Part shown: one piece after another, positions 22,874 to 32,517 of the stretch
How positions within the stretch are numbered: position 1 is the stretch's first letter
Layout: each line of letters begins with the position of its first letter
Assembly (NCBI GenBank): GCA_022385755.1
Contig: MU278378.1
Span: 195,755 to 259,754, forward strand
Source of the DNA: Trametopsis cervina
Lineage: Eukaryota > Basidiomycota > Agaricomycetes > Polyporales > Irpicaceae
Reading direction: 5' to 3'
DNA length: 64,000 nt
Position numbers and translations under genes: made by a program
The notes under the pieces: model-generated
The model's database searches: none
What the model was told of the DNA's origin: nothing
The model's input: only the letters and a program-made list of their open reading frames with translations

Positions 22874-23818
22874 ACCCTTGTTTCAAAGCATCGACGTCGG
22901 CAACTGTATATCTCTGATCTCTGGAAATGCTGGCCATCCGGTATCCGTGTTGGTACTCGAATCGTGGGCAATGACAGGAATTAGGGAAGAGGATAGTGGC
23001 CGGTCGCGACCAGCCTTATAAAAAAGAAGTAGAAATATGCTGCATGAACACGAAGAATCCAGAGTATTATACGCAAATGGAGCTTGCCTATTGGAACCGG
23101 ACAATGCATGTCTATTGGTTGCTGTGTACCCGTTATGAGTTTGAAACGAGGTGGCACTTGGTTTCGGAGGGTCGCCACTGCCGCAACAGACATTTGTCAA
23201 TGCGGAAACGATAGGCGAAGTGATGAAACGTGCTGACCACAGCCTCAATAATGGATGAGAGAGCTGCGCAAAGCCAAAAAATGTTATATGTCTTACAATT
23301 AGGTCCGTAGAGCCCTGAGACATTTCATCAGTCCTGCAGGTAGTCGTGGAAACTGAAAGATTGGCCTGCCTTGTCTGCGCCAAGGAAAGCACGGTAAGGC
23401 AACCTTTCAACAGCGCATCGCAAGTTCACAGACAGTGGGGCTTTGGATTCAGAGCCACAAACATGATGCGCCACTGCATAGGGCCGGTCGGAACAGGAGC
23501 TAATCCCACCATGACTGCCGTTAGCAATCGAGAACGTATATGTATGTGATAAAAGGTGACAGACGGCCCTACATAGGAAAATGTAGTACTTCAGAATGCG
23601 GAAGTCACTGGCAGTTCCTCAATCAATCGAAGCGGCGCTGATATGAAGTGTCAACAGCTCAGACAAGAAGCATTATACCGCAGAGGTTGAGAAGGACGTA
23701 CCAGCTACACGTTCATCGACATGGATTGATGGGCCTGTGTTGGCACGACCGGTATGAAAGACGCGTACCCACAGCCTGCAAATGCGGCGACGGGGACCTT
23801 GAGAGCAGAAATAAGCCC
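22874..23818. other. Unresolved stretch, possible decayed gene
   Basis: Minus-strand frames at 22883-23410 include acceptor-like TTTTTGGCTTTGCGCAG and some hydrophobic runs, but I could not build a gene. It may be a degenerate third membrane-protein copy or unrelated sequence. Confidence 0.3.
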
Positions 23819-24873
23819 CTACGGTTTGAGAGACTTGACCTCCTTCGTCACAGTCTTGAGCCTTTCAGAACGTTCTTGCTGTAGCTGCACGGACTGCGAA
23901 ATCGAACAGACATAATAAGAACAAATTATTGAAGGTAGACAACTGAGTCATGTGCTCTGCGCACACGAACGGAGACGAAGGAGAGCGAGCACGTACTTGC
24001 TGCAACTCGTCTACGATTGCGAACGTCCGCCTCGACACATCTAGTACTTCCTCCCCGACTAGCAAATGACATCCTACATCAGCATTCCCCCAAGCGTGCG
24101 ATCAAAGATGAAACATACCATCAACGCCATCGCCACCTTGTGTCTCGTCGATACCCTCCCTCAAGCGTTCCGTGTCCTTCGTGAATTCTTCCTGTTCCTC
24201 GTCGTCCACCTCTCGCCGTGACTCTACGAGCTCTCGCACGAGCCGCTCAACTTCCATAGGCTTCTCACGACGCTTGCGGGAGATCTCGCCATCCCACTGC
24301 AGTGATTGGTCAGAAAGAGACCAGATGTGACGGTCGAGGGCTTCATCGAAAGGCTCCATACCGCCTACAAACGTCCACTGGTTAGCGTCAGGACAAGTCA
24401 AAGTGATGTTGAACGCTTGCCCTGCTCGTCCTCATCCATTTCCTCAAAGTTACGGCCGTTCACGCGCAGATTCTTCTTGGCCATATCAAACGTCCGTTCT
24501 ATAAACTACGCACGGGACGACAAGATGCAATCAGCCACTTTATTGAGAGACAGAAAGGTAGGAAGGAACGCACCCCGCGCAAATGTGCCCTCAATACTTC
24601 CTTACTATGTTCATCTTTCTTTTCCTTCTTCATCCTTTACGTCCACCAAAATACGAGCGCATCCCAGTCGACCACCGACCACCGATTCCAAATAGAGCCA
24701 CGCACGAAATAAGCACCGGTAAGAGAAGAACAGAACAACGTAAGAACGCACGAGTCCTCAAGCTCCTGCATTGCCGCCTCTGTGTATGATGCTTTGATAC
24801 GCTCCCAGTCGTGAAGCGTGTCGACCGCAATGCGCGGGACATCTTCGCGTTCATGTGGCGGTTGATTCACCAT
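23819..24873 (-). CDS. Kinetochore protein Mis14/Nsl1 (Mis12 complex)
   Basis: Six exons on the minus strand, 24752-24873, 24574-24634, 24421-24505, 24119-24364, 23997-24073 and 23819-23893, give 666 nt (221 aa). Recognisable Mis14-type segments are DWERIKASYTEAAMQELE, FIERTFDMAKKNLRVNG, EPFDEALDRHIWSLSDQSL and a heptad-rich C-terminus (VDELQQ, QERSERLKTVTKEVKSL). This protein is one of four subunits of the Mis12/MIND complex that links the inner kinetochore to Ndc80. The first ATG in frame is at 24873; the frame is open further upstream but without an ATG. The third intron (24365-24420) begins with GC instead of GT. The family call rests on pattern recognition of a poorly conserved family, so it is good but not certain. 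Confidence 0.82.
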
Positions 24874-25138
24874 TACTGAGCTCTTATTGAATGGTGTAGG
24901 CAAGATGGTCTCTCAAACAGAAGCTGCAGAGGTCAGGAATGAATTGGAGATATGCAGCGCGTTTCGGGGCAGTCGCGTCGCGCAAGTCACGAGATCGATT
25001 GCGCGCGCTTTTACAGAGCAGCTCATTATAACACGAGAGGAAGGCACACATATAGAGTAGAAGTAGGGCCCGCTGGTTATAACTACAATTGGTACGAACT
25101 TGAGAACGCTGACGTTGACTGTTACAATGTAAAATGAT
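24874..25138. other. Spacer between the beta2 stop and the Nsl1 start
   Basis: Only 265 bp separate the beta2 stop codon from the Nsl1 ATG; both genes lie on the minus strand, so the Nsl1 promoter overlaps the beta2 3' region. Confidence 0.5.
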
Positions 25139-26212
25139 CTAGCTTGTGTCCATTGCCTCTCCGCCAATTGGCCGAACCTCCTCCTCTTCCACAACCCACT
25201 TCCGTACCTTCTCGTCCTTGAACGCCGTCGTCCCACGCCTGAAGTTGTAGCGTCGTTCCTTCTCTACACGCTCATTCGGCTTGACAAAATTGCGCAGCAT
25301 CTCGGTCGAAGATGCCGTGATAACGCACGCGTCGACATTTGAACCTGAGCCAAGATCGTTGAAGATACCTGCGGAAATTGCGCGCGAGACGAGTGCCAGT
25401 GCTTCCTCTCGCTACAAGGATTGTGAAGTTGATTAACATGAGTAACATTAGTGGGTGAGATCAATCGTACCTCAAGACCCGGCCTCCAGCCGGCTTCGAA
25501 AACTGCCATGGCGGCAAGACTGCCCGAGCCCATGGTCACGTACGGCAGCTTATCTGTCGAACCGTGCGGATGTATGGTGAAGAGTTGCGGCCCCGTCACG
25601 TCTACGCCTCCAAGGACAAGCGCTGCGCCAATCTGTCCTTGATAGCTATACGCAAGTCATATTCAGGGGAGGTTAAATCATGCGGTTTGCACGGCAAAAC
25701 AAATGAGAAGAGCGCACTTGAACAGCATTTGCTTGAGCATTGTCATGGCGGTCACCACCCGTGGCTTGCGTCCCGTTGTCAGCGCGTGCATCTCAATATC
25801 CGACGCGATGAGTGCAGTGGTAAATTCTGTGTCGGCAGCAGTGCCTGCTCCACAGCAGCGTATGTTGTCTGAGATAAAATGTATCTACCAATATTAAGAT
25901 ATGTGAGTATGAAAGCATAGTGAAGTACAGTCCGAGCACCCACCTTTTCGCAGTTCTTGTCAGCGACGATCGGGCCCTCAGTGGCTCTCGTATCGGCACC
26001 AAGAACGATCCCGTCCTTAAACAAACACCCGACGATGGTCGTACCCGTGCTGGTTGCTTTGGGCAGAGGCACGCCACGTTCCGCCAGAAACTGGTTTCTA
26101 GAGAGTAACTCATCTCAGCCCATAATCGCGATTTTAAACATGGAATGTTATACCTGGTGGTGTTAGAAAAGTCAAACCCTGGCGAAGAATAATAGGATGC
26201 AGTAGTGGCCAT
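25139..26212 (-). CDS. PUP1: 20S proteasome subunit beta2 (trypsin-like)
   Basis: Five exons on the minus strand, 26154-26212, 25944-26097, 25718-25884, 25471-25645 and 25139-25411, total 828 nt (275 aa). A 38-residue propeptide ends in STG, and cleavage exposes the catalytic Thr in [11 protein letters not shown]. With that Thr as residue 1, Asp17 (GADTRAT) and Lys33 (NCEKIHFI) fall exactly where the N-terminal-nucleophile mechanism needs them. Later motifs are [22 protein letters not shown] and [14 protein letters not shown]. The sequence TTIVG...[19 protein letters not shown] is the beta2 (PUP1/PSMB7) signature, giving the trypsin-like activity. The C-terminal arm ([16 protein letters not shown]) matches the beta2 arm that wraps around beta3. 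It is divergent from the Gvp36-like gene with 284 bp between start codons. Confidence 0.96.
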
Positions 26213-26496
26213 GGCGGATGCGAGTACAAAGGATGAGCGTACGCGTCCAGAAGTGCACGCGTCAGTGCGTACAGTATGAGTAGCCTGACCCCGAACACTC
26301 CCATCAGCAACGCCTCTAGATCAAGCGCTCCCGCTACTGCGCTCATCTTTGGGCAGTGGGCACTGCCTTGCGTCGACCTCTTTCCTTTCCTCAGCGACAT
26401 ACATCCCAGTCCATTCTTGAGTACCCACAATCGCGTCCTCTTCAGGCGTATCTCTCCACACTTTTACATCCTACATTTTGTTAACAACGAGGAAGT
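26213..26496. promoter_or_regulatory. Bidirectional promoter, proteasome beta2 / Gvp36-like
   Basis: Divergent start codons at 26212 (minus) and 26497 (plus) leave 284 bp for both promoters. I saw no clear PACE-like proteasome element by eye. Confidence 0.6.
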
Positions 26497-27799
26497 ATGG
26501 CAGCAGGCTGGAAACAACTGCAGACGGGCTTGGCCGGTCTGAACATCGGTCAATCCGCGAACAAGTTTGCGAAAGGCTTCAACTCGACCGTCCAAGCGAC
26601 TAAGGAGCGCCTTGGACAGGTCTCGGGGGAGGACATCACTGAGTTGCCGCAGGGTACGTACTGTAGCAATCTGTCGTGAAAGAGATTGACACTCGTGTCG
26701 CGTTATCAGAGTACAAAGATCTGGAGGCACGCGTCGATGCACTCAAAGAAGCGCATCTCACTTTGCTCAAGTGGGCTCTCATCCTTCTCATTGCTCTCAT
26801 TTCTACTCACATAATCGCCTGATTGCGTTTAATTTAGGATCACCAAGGTCTACGGGACTGAGACTTATGATTATCCGACCGCCATCCAAGAGTCAATCTC
26901 GGAGCTGGGCACCAGCATTGGCAACGGCCTTACCAACTTTGCTGCCGCCAACCTCAAAGGAACGAATCTCCCTGCCCCTGAACCTGCGCCTCCAGTCGCA
27001 CAGCAACATAAGACTCTCCCGCATGCTCTCGGACGTGCAGCCATCAATGCTGCGACAACTTTGCAAGCAACGGCAGTTGGAGGGGAAGATAAGCTTGCCA
27101 AAGCCGTCGCAGGCTACGCGGGAGCTTGGGAGAAGATCGCTGATGCGCGGGTAACACAGGATGAGACGATCCGTCAGCACTTCTTGCAGCCCTGGCAGCA
27201 GACGTTGTCGACCTCTATTAACGTCGCACTGAAGGCGAGGCAGGCTGTAAGAGTTAGTAGGCTGGAGCTCGACGCGGCCAAGCAGACGTATGTGCACTCC
27301 GGGCGATAAACCTTCGCACACCCCGACGCTGATTGTGCTGGCACGACAGGTTGAAAACCGCTGCGCCGGCAAAGCAGGAAGCCGCCCGTATCGATGTTGA
27401 GAACGCCGAAGATGACTTGGTGCAGAAGACCGAAGTGGCTATTACGCTCATGAAGACCGTCTTGGAGAACGTAAGTCATCACAGTAACCATCCCATGTTA
27501 GACGTTTCACCTAATTTCGTAATGCAGCCTGAACCTCTCAAGAATTTGAATGAGCTTGCTAAGGCTCAGGTAACGCGCTACAGGTTATCACCACTAATTG
27601 TGAATGCTGATTCCATTTTGAACCATTACAGCTTATTTTCTATGCGACGGCTGCGGAAGCCTTATCTACTGTGCAAGGAGAAATTGAGGAGCTGAGCGTT
27701 GCCGCCGAAGGAGAGTACAGGTAAGTTCCCAACGATTGAGACATTCCCCCTACCGTTTTCCTCTGATACAGGCTGAATAGAAAGTCCCGAGACCACTGA
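26497..27799 (+). CDS. Gvp36-like BAR domain protein
   Basis: Seven exons, 26497-26653, 26710-26770, 26838-27287, 27350-27470, 27528-27569, 27632-27720 and 27772-27799, sum to 948 nt (315 aa). The N-terminus carries an amphipathic-looking stretch (MAAGWKQLQTGLAGLNIG). The middle matches the fungal BAR_2/Gvp36 family: YKDLEARVDALKEAHLTLLK, TETYDYPTAIQESISELG, an Ala-rich region and long charged helices (AKQEAARIDVENAEDDLVQ). BAR domains dimerise and bend membranes; yeast Gvp36 acts at Golgi and endosomal membranes in endocytosis and vacuole shape. The protein ends with the short exon RLNRKSRDH. Length agrees with the family. Confidence 0.88.
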
Positions 27800-28636
27800 G
27801 ATTAGTCTTTCCTGAAATATTGGAGGGATAATACTGTACGGCTCTTGTACTCGTAGCGAATCACCACGGAATTGGACTTTTTTATCTTCAGTTCTCCTTC
27901 TCTCTATCGCTTGCTGCTGCAGTGCATCGATGTATGTATGTATATGTGCTATTGATCATCTCATGACAGGAGAGAGGTTGCCTTGAATAGCTCTATTGTC
28001 ACATACGCCGGTGCCCACTGGGGCTGGTGATTGTTTGGGTTGCCCTTCTTCTCTCACAAGCTTCTCTACTTTGTGGGCGGATGGAGGGCCCATGCATACG
28101 TATATATCGTTGTGTTCATCCATATCCCAGATCAGAGGTGAGTCGATACGCTCCCTGCGGAATTTGTGCATGACTGATATGATGCACTCATAAGCAGGAA
28201 CAGCATTGACTACCGAGCCTACGATGAAGTTTCCGCGGAGTTTCGACCGCCGCTGCTCAGAAGGGACACCCCACCTTCCAGCACGGCAGCAAACCCGACT
28301 ATGTTGAATGGAACTAGTGGGGTGAACAGATCGCATCTGAACCATGGGCGCACCGCTGATTCTACGTGAACAGATGGGACAGCCACCTACCAGCGGAGCA
28401 TCATTGCTTGACTTCTGCATGCAAAAATAGCTTGATCCACTCGGAAACTATTGAGCTAGTCAAGCAGAACGCCGAGCAGTCCGTGTAGAATCCTGATCTT
28501 GCCCCTTTCGCTATCGGCTCTTCAAATCCCTCTTTCACCAGGCCCCACGACATCGCCTCATAAATCCATTTTCTCACTAGCCTGCTGGGTATCGGAATTG
28601 TCTATTATTCACTCAACTTTACCATAGATTATTGCC
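27800..28636. other. Intergenic between Gvp36-like and DUF6533-like copy 2
   Basis: Holds the 3' region of the Gvp36-like gene and the 5' region of the next gene. It contains one minus-strand frame, described separately. Confidence 0.4.
27956..28420 (-). CDS. Hypothetical protein, 154 codons
   Basis: A single open minus-strand frame starting at an ATG at 28420. Part of it reads like real protein (YECIISVMHKFRRERIDSPL, IWDMDEHNDIYVCMGPPS) and it contains a CPIC pair. I know no family for it. It could be a small lineage-specific gene, an exon of a longer one, or chance, since the plus strand here is flanking sequence. Confidence 0.3.
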   Translation of the reverse strand: MQKSSNDAPLVGGCPICSRRISGAPMVQMRSVHPTSSIQHSRVCCRAGRWGVPSEQRRSKLRGNFIVGSVVNAVPAYECIISVMHKFRRERIDSPLIWDMDEHNDIYVCMGPPSAHKVEKLVREEGQPKQSPAPVGTGVCDNRAIQGNLSPVMR

Positions 28637-30272
28637 ATGTTCAAAAACCAGACTTTGACAGCAGCTGCCATCGCGCAAGCAGAGGACGAGTGCGTCTACA
28701 TGTCTAACATTTCTCACACATACCGACAAAGAGTGCATAGCCTAGTCGGCGCATACCTACTGGTCTCCACAGCTGGTACTTTCCGTCTTCTACAATGTGT
28801 CGGTAGCACCTCAACAAAGCCCTACAGTTGTGGCCTTCTTCGACTTTGTGATTACGTTCTCGCAGGAAGTGGAGGTTGTGTGGCGCCGCAAGTGGACTTC
28901 TATCACCTGGCTTCATGCAGCCGCGCGGTGGAGCCTCTTGGTAGCATCAGTAATTAGCTTGACGTCGCCGACAACGCCTCAGGTAACGATCTGAACCCTG
29001 TGTGTGTCATAGTCTCACCGTTCACGTTGGTAGAGGTATGGAAACACCTTCCGATACTTTGATGGGCACGGAATTCTCATTGTACTTGCCGGCTCACGCA
29101 CCGTCCATAGTTGCGTAGCGACAATAATTGTTGAAGATGCACTTTCTACGCTGCAATACTTGGTCTTCGCCTGTGAGTATCATATTTGTTGCTTCCTGTA
29201 TGAGCTAGGATAATTACTGTGTATCGGCAGTATTTTCTGCGCTTCGTGTATATGCGCTGTCGTTGCAAAATCTCTCCCTATCGTGTCTAGTGCTAATGCT
29301 CACTCTTCTGCCTTTCTGTCTCAATATTGTGAGTGTCGGTATCACTTAATGGACGGCTGATAACATGCGTATCAGTATTCCTTCACGCTTCAAACAATAG
29401 TGACTTCTTCTGGATTCTGTACAAGCATTCAAACAGCTGGTGCCTCGTGGACTTATCCGTAAGTCACTTTATTCTACAAATATCGTGTTGCCTGAACAGT
29501 AGATCATAGGAGTGTGTCATTCACTTTGGTAATGCAGACCATTGCGGCTGATGCTTTGATCGCCAGTGCCGCTTATTGCTCGTATCACTAGCATTGCTGC
29601 TGACCTCGTCATCCTTCTGGTAGCATGGTATACAACATACAATACACGTAAAGCGGCGCGTGGATCAGATCTAAAGGCTCCATTAACGACCCTTCTTGTC
29701 CGCGATGGTACGCAGTCGTGCAGGCTTACCCACCGTTACTCACGTTGTAACAACCAGGTACCTTCTACTTTGTGTAGGATATATCTAGTCACACCGTACG
29801 CTGTGGCACTGATTATCATCAGGATTTTGCTCATCTTGAATATATTCACGATGTTCCAAAATGTGAGCCACATCGCATTTCCCCCCTTATATATCCGCTG
29901 AAATTCTATATTACGCAACGGGAATGGGTAGTCTTCCTCCATAATCTTGAACAACGTTCCGCTGCTCCTGCAACCGTACGATATCCAATACACAACATCT
30001 GCCAATTGGTACTAAGCAGCTCCATCTGTCGCAGAATGACCATGATCATCGTATATCGATTCATTCTCAACCTTCGACTGATTGACAGTCGCGAGGAATA
30101 TGACACCTCAGCTCGCTATTCAACCGTGAGGTTCATGAATTCGGCCATGATGGTAGGAAATATGGCCGAGCCCCTACACGTCAATGATGATCCCCAAGAG
30201 GACTATGGCGGTCCGAGCGCAGTCGAGGAGCCATCCCAATCAGAAGAGATTGCAACCAACACATCCTCGTAG
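28637..30272 (+). CDS. DUF6533-like multi-pass membrane protein, copy 2
   Basis: Starts at 28637 (MFKNQTLTAAAIAQAEDE). Exon 1 ends at 28732, and the next exon (28774-28982) carries the family core VVAFFDFVITFSQEVEVVWR and a helix ARWSLLVASVISLTSP. Later exons give CVATIIVEDALSTLQYLVFA, FSALRVYALS, a helix ending LTLLPFCLNI, then IAADLVILLVAWYTTYNT, RDG-TFYFV, ILLILNIFTMFQN and the tail MTMIIVYRFILNLRLIDSRE. The cytosolic tail is acidic (DDPQEDYGGPSAVEEPSQSE). Order and spacing match the minus-strand copy at 21.4-22.9 kb, so the two are dispersed paralogues about 6 kb apart in inverted orientation. The family is abundant in Agaricomycetes and its function is unknown. Some internal donors (29460-29600) remain ambiguous. 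Confidence 0.7.
29034..29035 (+). other. Possible 2-nt micro-exon in DUF6533-like copy 2
   Basis: The exon ending SPTTPQ stops in phase 0 at 28982; the exon from 29111 (T-TGC-GTA) needs phase 2. An AG at 29034-29035 between acceptor GTTGGTAG and donor GTATGG repairs it and again gives Ser-Cys. An alternative is a continuous 77-nt exon 29034-29110, which happens to be open. Confidence 0.4.
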
Positions 30273-31116
30273 ATAAACATAGCTATCAATGCTAGCTGGC
30301 GGTGCGTGATGCAGGCTATGACATACTGGCGAGATTACTTTATTGATGTCTTTCGGATATTCAAGGGTTGATCAAAGAGGTACTTGTCTACCCCGCCTTT
30401 GGGTAATCAGCTATGTAGGGAATGCCAATAACCTGATATACATTTATGTGCAACAGTCAAAATGGTCTTTCTATATCTTACTCTTCCTACCAGCCACGGA
30501 GCAGCTGTGAGAGATTGCCACAACTTACGAGTCATGCGACATCATAGGTGACCTAACGGCATACGTCCAGGTGCATATGAGGAGACCGGTCCTGTATACG
30601 ACTGAACAACATGTTAAAAACCTCATCACCGTGCAGCGTACATGGGCGCTGGGTGAGCCTTTACCGCCGTCGAGGGTGAATGGGGAAAATATGTCACTAT
30701 ATATATCCCAAACTTCAGGCTGCAAGTTTGCACGGGTCGATATGAATAGAATTTTTCAAGAAGGGAGAGGAGAGGAGAGCTCAGCGCCGCGTACACGGCA
30801 ATGTGTTAACCGCGAGCCTGAGCAGCGGAAAAGCAGGAAATCGAAGCATAAGAACCTCGAAGCTTGCATTTCGAAGTTTGGGCGATCAACGAGTTCAAAC
30901 TGCATATTGCAACTACATTATTCCACATGAGAACAACCGTGCTGGCTCCAGAAGAGTATGCTCGGCGAACAGCAGTACAGTCTGCTTGCGTGGACGGGTG
31001 TGGCCTCGACACGCTGGTCACCAGAATTCTGGCAATAGAACAAGACGGTCCGTACGGACGTAAGACGTAGCAGCGCCATCATTTTCACCCGGCAAGAAAC
31101 GTGCTGCAGCACCCGC
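30273..31116. other. Intergenic, nothing recognised
   Basis: Convergent ends of the DUF6533-like gene and GAR1. A 119-codon plus-strand frame at 30571-30930 shows no family features. Confidence 0.45.
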
Positions 31117-32244
31117 TTACGAGCCCCTCGAGAACCCTCCTCTACCTCTGAATCCTCCTCCGCCTCCGCCGCCCCGTCCAAACCCTCCTCGCGAACCACC
31201 TCTGCTTGCACCACCGCGTCCGCCGAAACCGCCGCCACCGAACCCACCGCCACCACGTCCACCACCAAATCCACCCCCACGTCCTCGGCCCCCAGGTGCA
31301 CCGCGTGAGAATGAGCCCCGACCACGCGCACCACCTGGCCCGCCTCTGCCTCTCCCGCCAGCGCCACCGCGTTTTTTCACTACGATGAAGTGTCAGAGAG
31401 CAGTTAAGTGCGGAACTGGACATGGCAAGATGCAACTGATGATATGGCTGATTGAGGCAGCCAGATACCAGGTCATGGGGCAGGCAAAGCAAGAGGGATG
31501 ACTGATAAAGTAGGAGTGTAACGTACCTCCGCCGGCAATCTTGGGTTTTGGCAAGAAACGTTCGAGCGGGAGAAGCTTTTCGGATGAGATGAACACCTTA
31601 TCTCCTGGCTTGAAGGATGTTGCAGGAATGGTAGAGTCAGACATAGTGACAGAAAAGTAGACAGAGGTTATTGGCCCGAGGATTTCGTCCAGTTTGCCGA
31701 TTTGTATGGGGGCTGGGTAATTTTGATGCGGAATACGAGATAATTTGGTATCGGCGAAAATAGAAAAGACTCAAGACGGACGTACCACTTGCGCTAGGAT
31801 CCTTCGAGTTGAGGTAGATGGGGGCATTGAAATGAGGAACTTGATTTGTGAGTGATGATGCACAGAGCATCTGGGATTCGACTGCGTGCACAAAAGTGCC
31901 AACCTCTGGACGAACATAGAATGAATGTCAAGTATAGTCAAAGTATGTTCACGGGCCAAAGGTTACGTGGTCAGGTGAATGTACACAGGTGTGTGCGAGT
32001 AGTGATAGATAAAGGACAATGAGCTGCGCAGAAATATATGAAAAGGCAAGAGCACACACCCAGAACATGTTCAGGAGGGCCCTCTTCCCGTCTTTGGAAC
32101 CCGCCTCGTCCACCACCCCGACCTGCACGATGATATGCACAGTGAGTAGGCACAGACAGGACCTTGTAGAACTTCTGGGGACGCACCAAACCCGCCACCG
32201 CCGCCGCCCCGCCCACCTGAGAAACCACGTCCGCCTCTGCTCAT
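31117..32244 (-). CDS. GAR1: H/ACA snoRNP subunit GAR1
   Basis: Five exons on the minus strand, 32187-32244, 32060-32122, 31786-31905, 31527-31712 and 31117-31379, total 690 nt (229 aa). The layout is classic: an N-terminal Arg/Gly-rich tail ([13 protein letters not shown]), a central Gar1 beta-barrel ([63 protein letters not shown]) and a long C-terminal GAR tail of RGG repeats from about residue 143. GAR1 binds Cbf5 in box H/ACA particles that convert uridine to pseudouridine in rRNA, and it is needed for product release. It is divergent from the ALDH gene. The length is typical. Confidence 0.95.
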
Positions 32245-32517
32245 TTTGCGTCTAGGAGTTGAAGTTGAAGTTGTCTTGTCAAGCTAGACAGTGGTAAGTA
32301 CTAGCAGCAATACAGTAACATGAAGTAAAAAAAGAACGATTGCTGTATTTAGGCGCGGCGCCGGAGACACCCGAGCGCGCCCAGACGATAAGATAATTAC
32401 GCATCAGCCTACGATCGACACCACCATAACCATCTCGTCGTCGGCATTTGCTCTTTGTAGCAAACTCGCGCAAGAGAACAATCGAGTTCATTTACAGAAG
32501 GAGTTCATTTACAGAAG
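32245..32517. promoter_or_regulatory. Bidirectional promoter, GAR1 / aldehyde dehydrogenase
   Basis: 273 bp between divergent ATGs at 32244 and 32518. A 17-bp direct duplication (GAGTTCATTTACAGAAG) lies just before the ALDH start, at 32484-32500 and again at 32501-32517. Confidence 0.6.

Noticed and set aside
31206..31388. His-rich plus-strand open frame
   Set aside because: Antisense shadow of the GAR1 RGG tail; GC-rich repeats keep the opposite frame open.
32019..32255. Plus-strand frame overlapping the GAR1 N-terminus
   Set aside because: Antisense to GAR1 exons 1 and 2, whose phases close with the rest of the gene.
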